A stretch of DNA of 64,000 bases, taken from contig NZ_CP134398.1 in the NCBI RefSeq assembly GCF_002968335.2, forward strand, positions 4,774,001 through 4,838,000, given 5' to 3'. A model generated the notes under the pieces. The model searched no databases and was not told the origin of the DNA. It saw only the letters and a program-made list of their open reading frames with translations. A program made the position numbers and the translations under genes. Shown piece after piece: positions 1 through 8,842 of this stretch. Numbering within the stretch: the stretch's first letter is position 1; the number at the start of each line of letters is the position of its first letter. This DNA is from Mycobacterium sp. ITM-2016-00316 (GTDB lineage Bacteria > Actinomycetota > Actinomycetes > Mycobacteriales > Mycobacteriaceae).

Positions 1-749
1 TGCTCGGCATCGTCGGCGCCGACCTGCGCATCCCGTTCGACCCGCGCGATGTGATCGCCCGCATCGTGGACGGCTCGGACTTCGACGAGTTCAAACCGCT
101 CTACGGTTCATCGCTGGTCACCGGATGGGCCACGCTCTACGGCTATCCGGTCGGCATCCTCGCCAACGCCCGCGGCGTGCTGTTCTCCGAGGAGTCGCAG
201 AAGGCCACCCAGTTCATCCAGCTGGCCAATCGCGCGAACACGCCATTGCTGTTCCTGCACAACACCACCGGATACATGGTCGGCAAGGCGTACGAGGAGG
301 GCGGCATGATCAAACACGGATCGATGATGATCAACGCCGTCTCCAACTCGACGGTGCCGCACATCTCCCTGCTCATCGGGGCGTCCTACGGGGCCGGCCA
401 CTACGGGATGTGCGGGCGCGCCTACGACCCGCGTTTCCTGTTCGCTTGGCCCAGTTCGAAATCCGCGGTGATGGGCGGCACGCAGCTGGCCGGCGTGCTG
501 TCGATCGTCAGCCGGGCCGCCGCCGAAGCCCGCGGCCAGCAGGTCGACGAGGCCGCCGACGCCGCGTTGCGCGCCGCGGTCGAGGCGCAGATCGAGGCGG
601 AATCCCTGCCGATGTTCCTGTCCGGCCGGCTCTACGACGACGGTGTCATCGACCCGCGCGACACCCGCACCGTGCTGGGAATGTGCCTGTCCGCCATTGC
701 CAGCGGACCGATCGAGGGGACGTCGAACTTCGGCGTCTTCAGGATGTGA
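1..749 (+). CDS. accD2: Acyl-CoA carboxylase beta (carboxyltransferase) subunit, AccD2-like, 5' end missing
   Basis: The reading frame is open from base 3, so the gene enters from the left edge and only its last 249 codons or so are here. The carboxyltransferase subunit moves CO2 from biotin to an acyl-CoA. Typical C-terminal carboxyltransferase features are visible: the segment around [15 protein letters not shown], the glycine-rich [16 protein letters not shown] stretch and the [11 protein letters not shown] segment, which build the acyl-CoA/biotin pocket. It is followed by the biotin-carrying alpha subunit, an acyl-CoA dehydrogenase and an enoyl-CoA hydratase, the order of M. tuberculosis accD2-accA2-fadE12-echA7. 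The set resembles branched-chain (leucine/isovalerate type) acyl-CoA catabolism; the exact substrate is inferred, not shown. Confidence 0.93.
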   Translation, partial: LGIVGADLRIPFDPRDVIARIVDGSDFDEFKPLYGSSLVTGWATLYGYPVGILANARGVLFSEESQKATQFIQLANRANTPLLFLHNTTGYMVGKAYEEGGMIKHGSMMINAVSNSTVPHISLLIGASYGAGHYGMCGRAYDPRFLFAWPSSKSAVMGGTQLAGVLSIVSRAAAEARGQQVDEAADAALRAAVEAQIEAESLPMFLSGRLYDDGVIDPRDTRTVLGMCLSAIASGPIEGTSNFGVFRM

Positions 750-772
750 GCGTCGTGACCACTCCCTCCTCA

Positions 773-825
773 GCGATTTGCGCACCATCAGTAACGGTGA
801 GCGTTACAGATGGTGCGCAAATCGC
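773..825 (+). promoter_or_regulatory. Long inverted repeat between carboxylase subunit genes
   Basis: Two 24-nt arms (773-796 and 802-825) are complementary except for one A-A mismatch (790/808) and enclose a 5-nt loop. The outer arm is GCGATTTGCGCACCATC and the inner part contains GTAACG/CGTTAC. No T-run follows, so it does not look like an intrinsic terminator. A GGAAAG ribosome-binding site begins at 826, right after the right arm. It may be an operator, an mRNA-stability element or a translational control stem. Confidence 0.8.
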
Positions 826-840
826 GGAAAGCATCGCGAA

Positions 841-2805
841 ATGATCACCAGAATCCTCGTCGCCAACCGTGGCGAGATCGCCCGCCGGGTGTTCACCACC
901 TGCCGTCGCCTCGGCATCGGTACCGTCGCGGTGTACACCGATCCCGATGCCGCGTCCCCGCACGTCGACGAGGCCGATGTCCGGGTGCGCCTGGAGGGCC
1001 GCAACGGCTACCTCGATGCCGGACAGCTCATCGCCGCGGCGCATACGGCCGGCGCCGACGCCATCCATCCGGGATACGGATTTCTCTCCGAGAACGCGGA
1101 TTTCGCCGAGGCCGTGCAGCGGGCCGGGTTGGTCTGGATCGGCCCGCCGGTGTCGGCGGTGCAGTCGATGGGCTCCAAGATCGAAGCCAAGAAACTGATG
1201 GCCGCCGCCGGCGTTCCGGTGCTGGCCGAACTGGATCCGGCCGCGGTGACGGCCGCGCAGCTGCCGGTGCTGATCAAGGCGTCCGCCGGCGGTGGCGGAC
1301 GCGGTATGCGGGTGGTTCGCGATCTCGCGGCGCTGCCCACCGAAGTGGCTGCCGCGCAACGGGAAAGCCAGTCTGCGTTCGGCGATCCGACGGTGTTCTG
1401 CGAACGCTATCTGGCCGCCGGCCACCATATCGAGGTCCAGGTGATGGCCGATCAGCATGGCACCGTGTGGGCCGTCGGCGAGCGTGAATGCTCGATTCAG
1501 CGCCGGCACCAGAAGGTCATCGAGGAGGCGCCCTCGCCCCTGGTGGAACGCACACCGGGGATGCGCGCCAAGCTCTTCGAGGCGGCCCGGCTGGCCGCGG
1601 GAGCCATCGGGTACACCGGAGCGGGCACCGTCGAGTTCATGGCCGACGCACACGGGGACTTCTTCTTCCTGGAGATGAACACCCGGCTGCAGGTGGAGCA
1701 TCCGGTCACCGAGGAAACCACCGGTCTCGACCTCGTCGAATTGCAGATCGAAGTGGCCGACGGGGTCGCACTTCCCGCGCAACCCCCCGCGGCGCAGGGG
1801 TATTCGATCGAGGCCCGGCTGTACGCCGAGGATCCGGCCAGGGGCTGGCAGCCGCAGGCCGGTGCCGTGCACCATTTCGCGGTTCCCGCTGCGCGCACCG
1901 AGTTCGGCACGCTCGGCCGGGTCGGGGTCCGGCTGGATTCGGGCATCGTGGACGGTTCACAGGTATCGGTGTTCTATGACCCGATGCTGGCGAAGGTGAT
2001 CTCGTTCGCGTCCACCCGGCAGCGAGCCGCGGCGACCCTTGCGGATGCGTTGGCCCACGCCCGGATTCACGGGGTGGGGACCAACCGCCATCTGCTGGTC
2101 AATGTGTTGCGGCACCCGGCGTTCCTGGCCGGTGACACCGACACCGCGTTCTTCGACACCCACGGACTGGCCGACCTGGCGGCCGCCCCGCCGGACACCG
2201 CCGCCCTGTCGGCGCTGGCTGCCGCGCTCGCCGATGCCGCACACAACCGCAGCACCGCCACTGCTTTCGGTCCCGCGCCCAGCGGGTGGCGCAACCTCTT
2301 CTCGGGCTACCAGACCCGGGTGTTCCGGGACGCCGCCGGAGAGGAACAGCTCATCCGGTATCGCGTCGGCCGCAGTGCGGTCGAGTTGCCCGACTTCCCG
2401 GATGTCACCGTGGTGTCGAGCAGCCCCAGCCGGGTGGTGCTGTCCGTGGGCGGCGCCGAGCAGCCGTTCGACGTGGCCCGCTACGGAGACGACGTCTTCG
2501 TCGATTCGCCGATCGGTCCCGCCCCGCTGATCAGCCTTCCGCGTTTCCCGGACCCGGACTCCGCGGTGGCGCACGGTTCGCTGCTCGCCCCGATGCCCGG
2601 CTCGGTGGTGCGGGTGGGTGCCGCAGCAGGAGACACCGTCACCTCCGGACAGCCGTTGATCTGGCTGGAGGCCATGAAAATGGAGCACACCATCACCGCC
2701 CCGGGCGACGGTGTGCTCGCCGAACTGAATGTGCAGCCCGGACAACAGGTCGAGGTCGGAGCCGTCCTGGCCCGGATCGAGAACCCCGAAGGAGATCAAT
2801 CGTGA
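841..2805 (+). CDS. accA2: Acyl-CoA carboxylase alpha subunit (biotin carboxylase + biotin carrier), AccA2-like
   Basis: 654 residues. It carboxylates its own biotin using ATP and bicarbonate and feeds the AccD partner encoded just upstream. The N-terminus ITRILVANRGEIARRV is the classic biotin-carboxylase start; an ATP-grasp loop (ASAGGGGRGMR, about residue 150), the QRRHQKVIEEAPSP stretch and MNTRLQVEHPVTE follow. The C-terminal biotinyl domain carries EAMKMEH with the biotinylated Lys at about residue 613. The frame is open to 643, but ATG 841 is chosen because homology starts there and GGAAAG lies 9 nt upstream. Its TGA overlaps the GTG of the next gene (GTGA), indicating translational coupling. 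Confidence 0.95.
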   Translation: MITRILVANRGEIARRVFTTCRRLGIGTVAVYTDPDAASPHVDEADVRVRLEGRNGYLDAGQLIAAAHTAGADAIHPGYGFLSENADFAEAVQRAGLVWIGPPVSAVQSMGSKIEAKKLMAAAGVPVLAELDPAAVTAAQLPVLIKASAGGGGRGMRVVRDLAALPTEVAAAQRESQSAFGDPTVFCERYLAAGHHIEVQVMADQHGTVWAVGERECSIQRRHQKVIEEAPSPLVERTPGMRAKLFEAARLAAGAIGYTGAGTVEFMADAHGDFFFLEMNTRLQVEHPVTEETTGLDLVELQIEVADGVALPAQPPAAQGYSIEARLYAEDPARGWQPQAGAVHHFAVPAARTEFGTLGRVGVRLDSGIVDGSQVSVFYDPMLAKVISFASTRQRAAATLADALAHARIHGVGTNRHLLVNVLRHPAFLAGDTDTAFFDTHGLADLAAAPPDTAALSALAAALADAAHNRSTATAFGPAPSGWRNLFSGYQTRVFRDAAGEEQLIRYRVGRSAVELPDFPDVTVVSSSPSRVVLSVGGAEQPFDVARYGDDVFVDSPIGPAPLISLPRFPDPDSAVAHGSLLAPMPGSVVRVGAAAGDTVTSGQPLIWLEAMKMEHTITAPGDGVLAELNVQPGQQVEVGAVLARIENPEGDQS

Positions 2806-3962
2806 CCAGCTTCATCGAGACCGAGGAACAGCAGGCGCTGCGTAAGGCCGTCTCGGCGATGGCCGCCAACTACGGCCAGGACTACTACCTGGAGAAGGCG
2901 CGCGCCGGCGCTCACACCGACGAACTGTGGTCGGAGGCAGGCAAGCTCGGCTTCATCGGGGTCAACCTGCCCGAGGAGTACGGCGGCGGCGGCGCTGGCA
3001 TGTACGAGTTGTCGATGGTGATGGAGGAGATGTCGGCGGGCGGCTGCCCGCTGCTGATGATGGTGGTCTCCCCCGCCATCAACGGCACCATCATCAGCAA
3101 GTTCGGTACCGACGAACAGAAGAAGCGCTGGATCCCGGGGATCGCCGACGGCTCGATCACGATGGCCTTCGCCATCACCGAACCCGATGCCGGCTCCAAC
3201 AGCCACCGCATCACCACCACCGCGCGCCGCGACGGCAGCGACTGGATCCTGTCGGGGCAGAAGGTCTACATCTCCGGTGTCGACCAGGCCCAGGCGGTAC
3301 TCGTGGTCGGGCGCACCGAGGATCACAAGACCGGCAATCTGAAGCCGGCGCTGTTCGTGGTGCCCACCGACACCCCGGGGCTGTCCTGGACGAAGATCGA
3401 GATGGAGATCCTCAGCCCCGAGTACCAGTTCCAGGTCTTCCTCGACGAGGTGCGGCTGCCGTCGGACGCGTTGGTCGGTTCCGAGGACGCGGCGATCGCG
3501 CAGCTGTTCGCCGGGCTGAACCCCGAGCGCATCATGGGGGCGGCCAGCGCCGTCGGCATGGGACGCTTCGCCATCGGCAAGGCCACCGACTACGTCAAGA
3601 CCCGGCAGGTGTGGAAGACACCCATCGGCGCGCATCAGGGCATCTCACATCCGTTGGCGCAGAATCACATCGAGATCGAGCTGGCCAAGCTGATGATGCA
3701 GAAGGCCGCCGCGCTCTATGACAGCGGTGACGATTTCGGCGCCGCTGAGTCCGCGAACATGGCCAAGTACGCCGCCGGCGAGGCTTCGGTGCGCGCGGTG
3801 GACCAGGCCGTGCAGTCGCTGGGCGGCAACGGGTTGACCAAGGAGTACGGCATCGCGTCGGTGCTGACCGCCTCCCGGCTGGCCCGTATCGCGCCGGTGA
3901 GCCGGGAGATGATCCTGAACTTCGTCGCGCAGACCTCGCTGGGCCTGCCCCGGTCGTACTGA
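2802..3962 (+). CDS. fadE12: Acyl-CoA dehydrogenase, FadE12-like
   Basis: 386 residues, a normal length for the FAD-dependent acyl-CoA dehydrogenase family, which inserts the alpha-beta double bond into acyl-CoA. Visible signatures are LPEEYGGGGAGM, the FAD/substrate segment AFAITEPDAGSNSHRI and the C-terminal QSLGGNGLTKEYGIA. The GTG start at 2802 overlaps the stop of accA2, and an in-frame upstream extension to 2286 is only a shadow inside accA2. It sits between a biotin carboxylase and an enoyl-CoA hydratase, so it probably supplies the unsaturated acyl-CoA for that pathway (an isovaleryl/citronellyl-type substrate is a guess). Its stop TGA shares one base with the next ATG. Confidence 0.93.
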   Translation: MTSFIETEEQQALRKAVSAMAANYGQDYYLEKARAGAHTDELWSEAGKLGFIGVNLPEEYGGGGAGMYELSMVMEEMSAGGCPLLMMVVSPAINGTIISKFGTDEQKKRWIPGIADGSITMAFAITEPDAGSNSHRITTTARRDGSDWILSGQKVYISGVDQAQAVLVVGRTEDHKTGNLKPALFVVPTDTPGLSWTKIEMEILSPEYQFQVFLDEVRLPSDALVGSEDAAIAQLFAGLNPERIMGAASAVGMGRFAIGKATDYVKTRQVWKTPIGAHQGISHPLAQNHIEIELAKLMMQKAAALYDSGDDFGAAESANMAKYAAGEASVRAVDQAVQSLGGNGLTKEYGIASVLTASRLARIAPVSREMILNFVAQTSLGLPRSY

Positions 3963-4717
3963 TGCTCGTCCAGTACGCCGTGGAGGGCCGGGTCGCCCGG
4001 CTGACGCTGGATTCCCCGCACAACCACAACGCGCTGTCCACCGCGCTCGTCGAACAGCTGCACCGCGGTGTCGACGACGCCGTCGCGGCCGGGGCGCGGG
4101 TGGTGGTGCTCGGGCACACCGGGCGGACCTTCTGCGCCGGCGCCGACCTCAGTGAGGCCGCCGACCGGGACCCGGGAGACATCGCGGTGGACAGCGCCCG
4201 CGAGATGACCCGGCTGCTGCGGGCCATCTTGGCCGCACCGGTGCCGGTGATCGCCGCGGTGGACGGTCACGTCCGCGCCGGCGGCATGGGACTGGTCGGT
4301 GCGTGCGATATCGCGGTGGCCGGGCCGCAGAGCACGTTCGCGCTCACCGAGGCCCGCATCGGTGTCGCCCCGTCGATCATCTCGCTGACGCTGCTGCCGA
4401 AGTTGACCGCGCGGGCGGCGGGCCGCTACTTCCTCACCGGCGAGAAGTTCGGCCCGGCGGAGGCCGCCGACATCGGGTTGATCACCATCGCCGCCGACGA
4501 CGTGACCGGCACGGTCGACACCCTGACCGCCGATATCGCCAAGGCCTCCCCGCAGGGTCTGGCGGCGTCCAAGGCGCTCACGACGGCCGGGATCCTCGCC
4601 GGGTTCGATACGCACGCCGACGCGTTGACCGCACAGTCCGCCGAGCTGTTCACCTCCGCCGAGGCCCGCGAGGGCATGCTGGCCTTCCTGCAGAAACGCA
4701 GCCCCGACTGGGCGTGA
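3962..4717 (+). CDS. echA7: Enoyl-CoA hydratase/isomerase family protein, EchA7-like
   Basis: 251 residues of the crotonase fold. FCAGADLSEA and VRAGGMGLVGACDIAVA provide the oxyanion-hole loops, and LTEARIGVAPS carries a Glu in the catalytic region. It starts at ATG 3962, overlapping the previous stop (TGATG), so the four genes from accD2 to here are one coupled operon. In a leucine-type pathway this position would be a methylglutaconyl-CoA hydratase-like enzyme; that specificity is inferred only from context. Confidence 0.92.
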   Translation: MLVQYAVEGRVARLTLDSPHNHNALSTALVEQLHRGVDDAVAAGARVVVLGHTGRTFCAGADLSEAADRDPGDIAVDSAREMTRLLRAILAAPVPVIAAVDGHVRAGGMGLVGACDIAVAGPQSTFALTEARIGVAPSIISLTLLPKLTARAAGRYFLTGEKFGPAEAADIGLITIAADDVTGTVDTLTADIAKASPQGLAASKALTTAGILAGFDTHADALTAQSAELFTSAEAREGMLAFLQKRSPDWA

Positions 4718-4789
4718 GCGAACACCTCGGGTTTGCCAGTTTCGACGACGAGCTTGCGTTTACCGGCGTGAGTCGTAGGCTCAGTAACG

Positions 4790-5368
4790 ATGAGCACTTC
4801 GTCGTGGCAGAACGGCTCGACCCGCGCCGGCGACGCCGAGCGCATTCAGGTAGCTCAGTTGCTGACCGACGCCGCCTCTCAGGGCAGGCTGTCGATGGAC
4901 GAATACGAACAGCGGTTGGCCAAGGCCTATGCCGCCACCACGCACGGCGAACTGGCCCGGTTGTCCGCCGATCTGCCGGATTTCGCCACCACCGCCAATT
5001 GCGGGGGCACCCGCAAGCCCGCACCATCGACGTTGCTGCTGGCCATCCTGAGCGGCTTCGAGCGGCGCGGCCGCTGGAACGTCCCGAAGCGGCTCACCGC
5101 GTTCGCCCTGTTCGGGGGTGGTGTGATCGATCTGCGGTACGCCGATTTCACCTCGCCCGAGGTGGACATCCACTCGATCTCGATCTTCGGCGGGCAGACC
5201 ATCCTGCTGCCGCCGGAGGTCAACGTCGCCGTCCGCGGCCACGGCGTGATGGGGTCCTTCGATCACGTCGGCGAGCAGGGCACACCCGGCGCACCGTGCA
5301 TCACCATCCGCGGGTTCTCACTGTGGGGCAGCGTCGGCATCAAGCGTAAGAAGCGCAAGAACAGCTGA
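4790..5368 (+). CDS. DUF1707 (SHOCT-like) domain protein
   Basis: 192 residues. The N-terminal third holds a DUF1707 module (ERIQVAQLLTDAASQGRLSMDEYEQRLAKAYAA, read here in two pieces: residues ~15-50), an alpha-helical domain of unknown function common in actinobacteria. The C-terminal half (FGGGVIDLRYADF ... HSISIFGGQTILLPPEVNV) is a beta-rich repeat region like that of LiaF-type cell-wall stress proteins. It ends with a basic KRKKRKNS tail. It corresponds to Rv0966c in M. tuberculosis. ATG 4790 is the first good start; no strong Shine-Dalgarno is visible. Role unknown. Confidence 0.85.
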   Translation: MSTSSWQNGSTRAGDAERIQVAQLLTDAASQGRLSMDEYEQRLAKAYAATTHGELARLSADLPDFATTANCGGTRKPAPSTLLLAILSGFERRGRWNVPKRLTAFALFGGGVIDLRYADFTSPEVDIHSISIFGGQTILLPPEVNVAVRGHGVMGSFDHVGEQGTPGAPCITIRGFSLWGSVGIKRKKRKNS

Positions 5369-5411
5369 AGCGTTTTCTTTGCTCGAACTCCACGCGTACG
5401 CCCGGAATCCG

Positions 5412-7376
5412 TCAGCGGCGGCGGGCCCGTAGATAGTCCCCGACCACCGCTGCGCCCAGCCCGTCCAGATCCGGCACCACCACCCGGCCCCCGACGCGGC
5501 GCGCCACCTGGTCGATGAACCGGGCCAGTCCCGGATCGCTGCCGAGGCGGAAGATCGTCAGCTGCGCCCCGAGCGCGGCCAACTCGTCGAATCCCTTCAC
5601 CGTCAGCGCAATGGTGCGTGGGTGCGGTGGGTAGTAGAAGAACGCCTCGGCACCGTCGCCGAAATCCTCCAGGTGCGCGGTCGGCTCGCCGTCGGTCACG
5701 ATCATCACCACTGGCTGCGCATTGGGGTGCCTGCGCAGATGCCGGGCGGCCAGCGCCAGCGCGTGGTGCAGGTTGGTGCCCTGATCGCGCACGCCCTCCA
5801 GCGCGGTCAACTCCGCGGCGCTGACGGTGCGCGCGTGCCTGCCGAACGCGATGATCTCCAGGTCGTCGGAACGGAACCGGGTGCTCACCAGATGGTTGAG
5901 CGCCAGCGCGGTCCGCTTCATCGGCAGCCACCGGTTCTCCATCACCATGGAGAAGCTGGTGTCGACCAGCAGTGCCACGGCCGACTGGGTTCGGGTCTCG
6001 GTCTCGGAGATCTCGACATCCTCGACGCTGAACTGCACCGGGCCGTCGGTTATCCCTCCGCCGGCTTGCCGCAGCACCGCATTGGTGATGGTGCGGGTGA
6101 CGTTCCACGGTTCGGTGTCCCCGAACGCCCACGGCCGGGTGGCGCCGGTCAGCTCGCCCGCCGCACCGGCCCGGCGCGTCTCACGCTCACCGTGGCGACC
6201 GGAAAGCTGTCGCGCCACATCACGCAGCGCGGTCTGCCCGAGCTGTCGCATCGCCTTGGGTGACAACCGGAACTGACCGTCGGAGCCGCGGTCCAGGAAG
6301 CCCTGTTCGGTCAGGGCGCGCTCGAGGTCGGCGAGCGTGCGCGCGTTGACCGCGGCCTCGTCGCCGAGCTGGCGGGCCAGCATGTCCAGGTCGACGTCCT
6401 CCATGGTCGCGCCGGCGTAGCTCTGCGACAGCTGCTCGGCGAGTTGCTCGAGCTCGCTGATATCGGCCAGCGCCTGAGTGCCCTGGCCCATGCCCATCGG
6501 GTCGTCACCGCTGAATTCTTCGGAACCCGACCAGTCCTCGCCGGGGCGGGCCGCCTGCAGGTTGGCGTCCAGCCGGTTCAGCGCGTTCATCAGCGACGGG
6601 GATCCGAAGGCCTGCTGCGCCAGCGCATCCAGTTCGGCACGCTGGGATTCGGACAGGCTGTTGCGGAAACGCTGCGCGGTGGCGGAGCGCTTGGCCAACG
6701 AGTCCATCAGTTCGTCGACATTGCGCGGGTTCTCCGGGAAGTGCTGGCCGTGTTCGGCCATGAACTTCTCGAAGTCCTCTTGGGTGTCTTCGCCCTTGGC
6801 GTGCTTCTCCAGCAGATCGTTGAGGTCGTCGAGCATCTTGTTGATCGCCTGCCGGTCCTCGTCGGTGGCGTTCTGCAGCGCCTCCTTCATCCCGGCGAAG
6901 CGTTGGTCGAGCATCTCCCTGCCGAGCAGATCCTTGATCTGGTCGTACTTTTCCCGGGCCTCCGGTGAGCGCCAGTCGTATTCGGCGAGTTCCTGGACCG
7001 CCTTGGCCGGGGACGGCGACAGCGCCTCGATCTGCATCTCGTTGAAGCGGGCGTCATCGTCCAGCGCCCGCGCGAGCTCCTTGCGCTCGGCCAGCACGGC
7101 CTCGTCGAGCAGCTTCTTGACCTCGGCCAGGGTCCCGTCGAGATTGTTGCGCTGCAACAGTTCCCGACGCCGGCGGTTCACCTCGGCGGCCAGCCGATCG
7201 GCCCCCGGCATGTTCTCGGTGCCGCGGCGCATCAGCTCCTGCAACGCCCGGCGCGGTGAGGCACCGGACATGACGTCCTCACCGATCGCATCGAGCGCCT
7301 CCCGCAGATCGACCGGGGGCGCCAGCGGGTCGGGCCCACCGGAGTACCGCGAATACCTGGAAAGGCGTTTAGCCAT
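5412..7376 (-). CDS. VWA-domain protein, partner of MoxR-type ATPase
   Basis: 654 residues from ATG 7376, chosen because it overlaps the TAA of the upstream ATPase gene (ATGGCTAA); a start 18 nt earlier is possible. A long, charged, helical N-terminal and middle region (about residues 20-440) is followed by a C-terminal von Willebrand A domain with an intact MIDAS motif, VDTSFSM (DxSxS), and MIVTDGEPTAH. This architecture with an adjacent AAA+ ATPase is typical of MoxR/VWA chaperone-like systems that insert metal or remodel protein complexes. It corresponds to Rv0959. The client is not identifiable from sequence. Confidence 0.9.
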   Translation of the reverse strand: MAKRLSRYSRYSGGPDPLAPPVDLREALDAIGEDVMSGASPRRALQELMRRGTENMPGADRLAAEVNRRRRELLQRNNLDGTLAEVKKLLDEAVLAERKELARALDDDARFNEMQIEALSPSPAKAVQELAEYDWRSPEAREKYDQIKDLLGREMLDQRFAGMKEALQNATDEDRQAINKMLDDLNDLLEKHAKGEDTQEDFEKFMAEHGQHFPENPRNVDELMDSLAKRSATAQRFRNSLSESQRAELDALAQQAFGSPSLMNALNRLDANLQAARPGEDWSGSEEFSGDDPMGMGQGTQALADISELEQLAEQLSQSYAGATMEDVDLDMLARQLGDEAAVNARTLADLERALTEQGFLDRGSDGQFRLSPKAMRQLGQTALRDVARQLSGRHGERETRRAGAAGELTGATRPWAFGDTEPWNVTRTITNAVLRQAGGGITDGPVQFSVEDVEISETETRTQSAVALLVDTSFSMVMENRWLPMKRTALALNHLVSTRFRSDDLEIIAFGRHARTVSAAELTALEGVRDQGTNLHHALALAARHLRRHPNAQPVVMIVTDGEPTAHLEDFGDGAEAFFYYPPHPRTIALTVKGFDELAALGAQLTIFRLGSDPGLARFIDQVARRVGGRVVVPDLDGLGAAVVGDYLRARRR

Positions 7377-8751
7377 AGACGGTTTCACCCTCATCGGATT
7401 GCTTGTCGATGCGCTTGGCCAGATACAGGCCCTCCAGCACGAGCTCCACCGCGGCCGCGCGCTGCCCCTCGGTCTGGGCGCCGAGGCGCTCGGCGATCTC
7501 GTCGAGCACCGGCAGTTCGGGCAGAGCGGCCAGCACGTCCTTCGCCGATACCCGCTCCCCCGTGGTCACCGGCGAACCGGCCTCCACGGCAGCCACCAAC
7601 GGCCCGACATCGATGCCGCCGAGGGCACGGGACGCGGTATCCGCGGTGGCGCGGCGCAGCAGGTGCTCCATCACCGCCTGCTCGCGGCCCTCCTCACCGG
7701 ATTCGAATTCCAGCTTGCCGCGCAGCACCTCGATCACGGTGCCGAGATCGACCACCCTGGCCACCGGATCCTGCTCGCCGAGGATGGCGCCGCGGTGCCG
7801 GGCCGAGGCCGCCACCGTCTCGGCGGCGGCGATGGCGAAGCGCGCCGAGACACCCGAGCGCTGATCGACCGCGGTGGATTCGCGCAGGGCGCGGGCGAAC
7901 CGGGCGATGACGGCCAGCAGATATTCGGGGACCTCGGCGGACAGGTGCGCCTCCTGGGAGATGACACCGACCTCGGCATCGAGTTCCAGCGGGTAGTGCG
8001 TCCGGATCTCGGCGCCGAAGCGGTCCTTGAGCGGGGTGATGATGCGGCCGCGGTTGGTGTAGTCCTCGGGGTTGGCGCTGGCCACCACGAGCACGTCGAG
8101 CGGCAGCCGCAGCGTGTAGCCGCGCACCTGGATGTCGCGCTCCTCCATCACATTGAGCATCGCGACCTGGATGCGCTCGGCGAGGTCGGGCAGCTCATTG
8201 ACCGCGACGATGCCCCGGTGCGAACGCGGAATGAGACCGTAGGCGATGGTTTCCGGATCGCCGAGACTGCGGCCCTCGGCGACCTTGATGGGGTCGATAT
8301 CGCCGACCAGGTCGGCCACGCTGGTGTCCGGGGTGGCGAGCTTCTCGGTGTAGCGCTCGCTGCGGTGGATCCACCCGATCGGCAGGCCGTCGCCCGCGGC
8401 GGCCGCCTGGCGGATCGATGCCGGGGTGATCGGGGAATAGGGATGCTCGCGCAGCTCGGAACCTTCGATCACCGGCGTCCACTCGTCGAGCAGCCCGATC
8501 AGCGACCGCAGCAGCCGGGTCTTGCCCTGGCCGCGCTCACCGAGCAACACGAAGTCGTGGCCGGCGATCAACGCACGCTCCACCTGGGGCAGCACCGTGT
8601 CCTCGAAACCGAACAGCCCGGTCCAGATCTCGTCGCCTTCGGCGAGGCGTGCGAGCAGGTTCTCCCGGATCTCCTGCTTGATCCCGCGCTCCTGATGGCC
8701 TGAGGCGCGCAGCTCGCCGACGGTGCGGGGCAGATCATTAGGTGACGTCAC
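7369..8751 (-). CDS. MoxR / magnesium-chelatase-like AAA+ ATPase
   Basis: 460 residues starting at GTG 8751 (TSPNDLPRTVGELRASGH); the frame runs on to 9822 but that part is antisense to the esterase gene. Walker A is GERGQGKT at residues 71-78, and a Walker B/sensor region lies around VAVNELPDLAERIQVAMLN, with LNVMEERDIQVRGY following, as in magnesium-chelatase subunit I-like proteins. It overlaps the VWA gene by 8 nt and is co-transcribed with it. It probably hydrolyses ATP to work with the VWA protein as an adaptor; it corresponds to Rv0958. Despite the usual name, chlorophyll-type chelatase activity is not implied. Confidence 0.92.
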   Translation of the reverse strand: MTSPNDLPRTVGELRASGHQERGIKQEIRENLLARLAEGDEIWTGLFGFEDTVLPQVERALIAGHDFVLLGERGQGKTRLLRSLIGLLDEWTPVIEGSELREHPYSPITPASIRQAAAAGDGLPIGWIHRSERYTEKLATPDTSVADLVGDIDPIKVAEGRSLGDPETIAYGLIPRSHRGIVAVNELPDLAERIQVAMLNVMEERDIQVRGYTLRLPLDVLVVASANPEDYTNRGRIITPLKDRFGAEIRTHYPLELDAEVGVISQEAHLSAEVPEYLLAVIARFARALRESTAVDQRSGVSARFAIAAAETVAASARHRGAILGEQDPVARVVDLGTVIEVLRGKLEFESGEEGREQAVMEHLLRRATADTASRALGGIDVGPLVAAVEAGSPVTTGERVSAKDVLAALPELPVLDEIAERLGAQTEGQRAAAVELVLEGLYLAKRIDKQSDEGETVYG

Positions 8752-8824
8752 GACGTCCACGCTACGACTGCTGTCGACTGTGGGCTTGCCCACCTGACCG
8801 TTCCGGGCTTCGCCATGAGAAAAA

Positions 8825-8842
8825 TACCCAGTACCATGGGTA
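8825..8842 (+). promoter_or_regulatory. TACCCAGTACC motif within an inverted repeat at the esterase start
   Basis: TACCCAGTACCATGGGTA: outer arms TACCCA/TGGGTA flank 6 nt. The first 11 bases match motifs at 37467-37477 (identical) and 39684-39694 (one difference), also upstream of genes. Candidate operator of an unidentified regulator. Confidence 0.5.

Noticed and set aside
6478..8703. 741-codon plus-strand open frame opposite the VWA and ATPase genes
   Set aside because: It is Ser/Arg-rich and low complexity and lies opposite two genes with intact Walker and MIDAS motifs, so it is a high-GC shadow frame.
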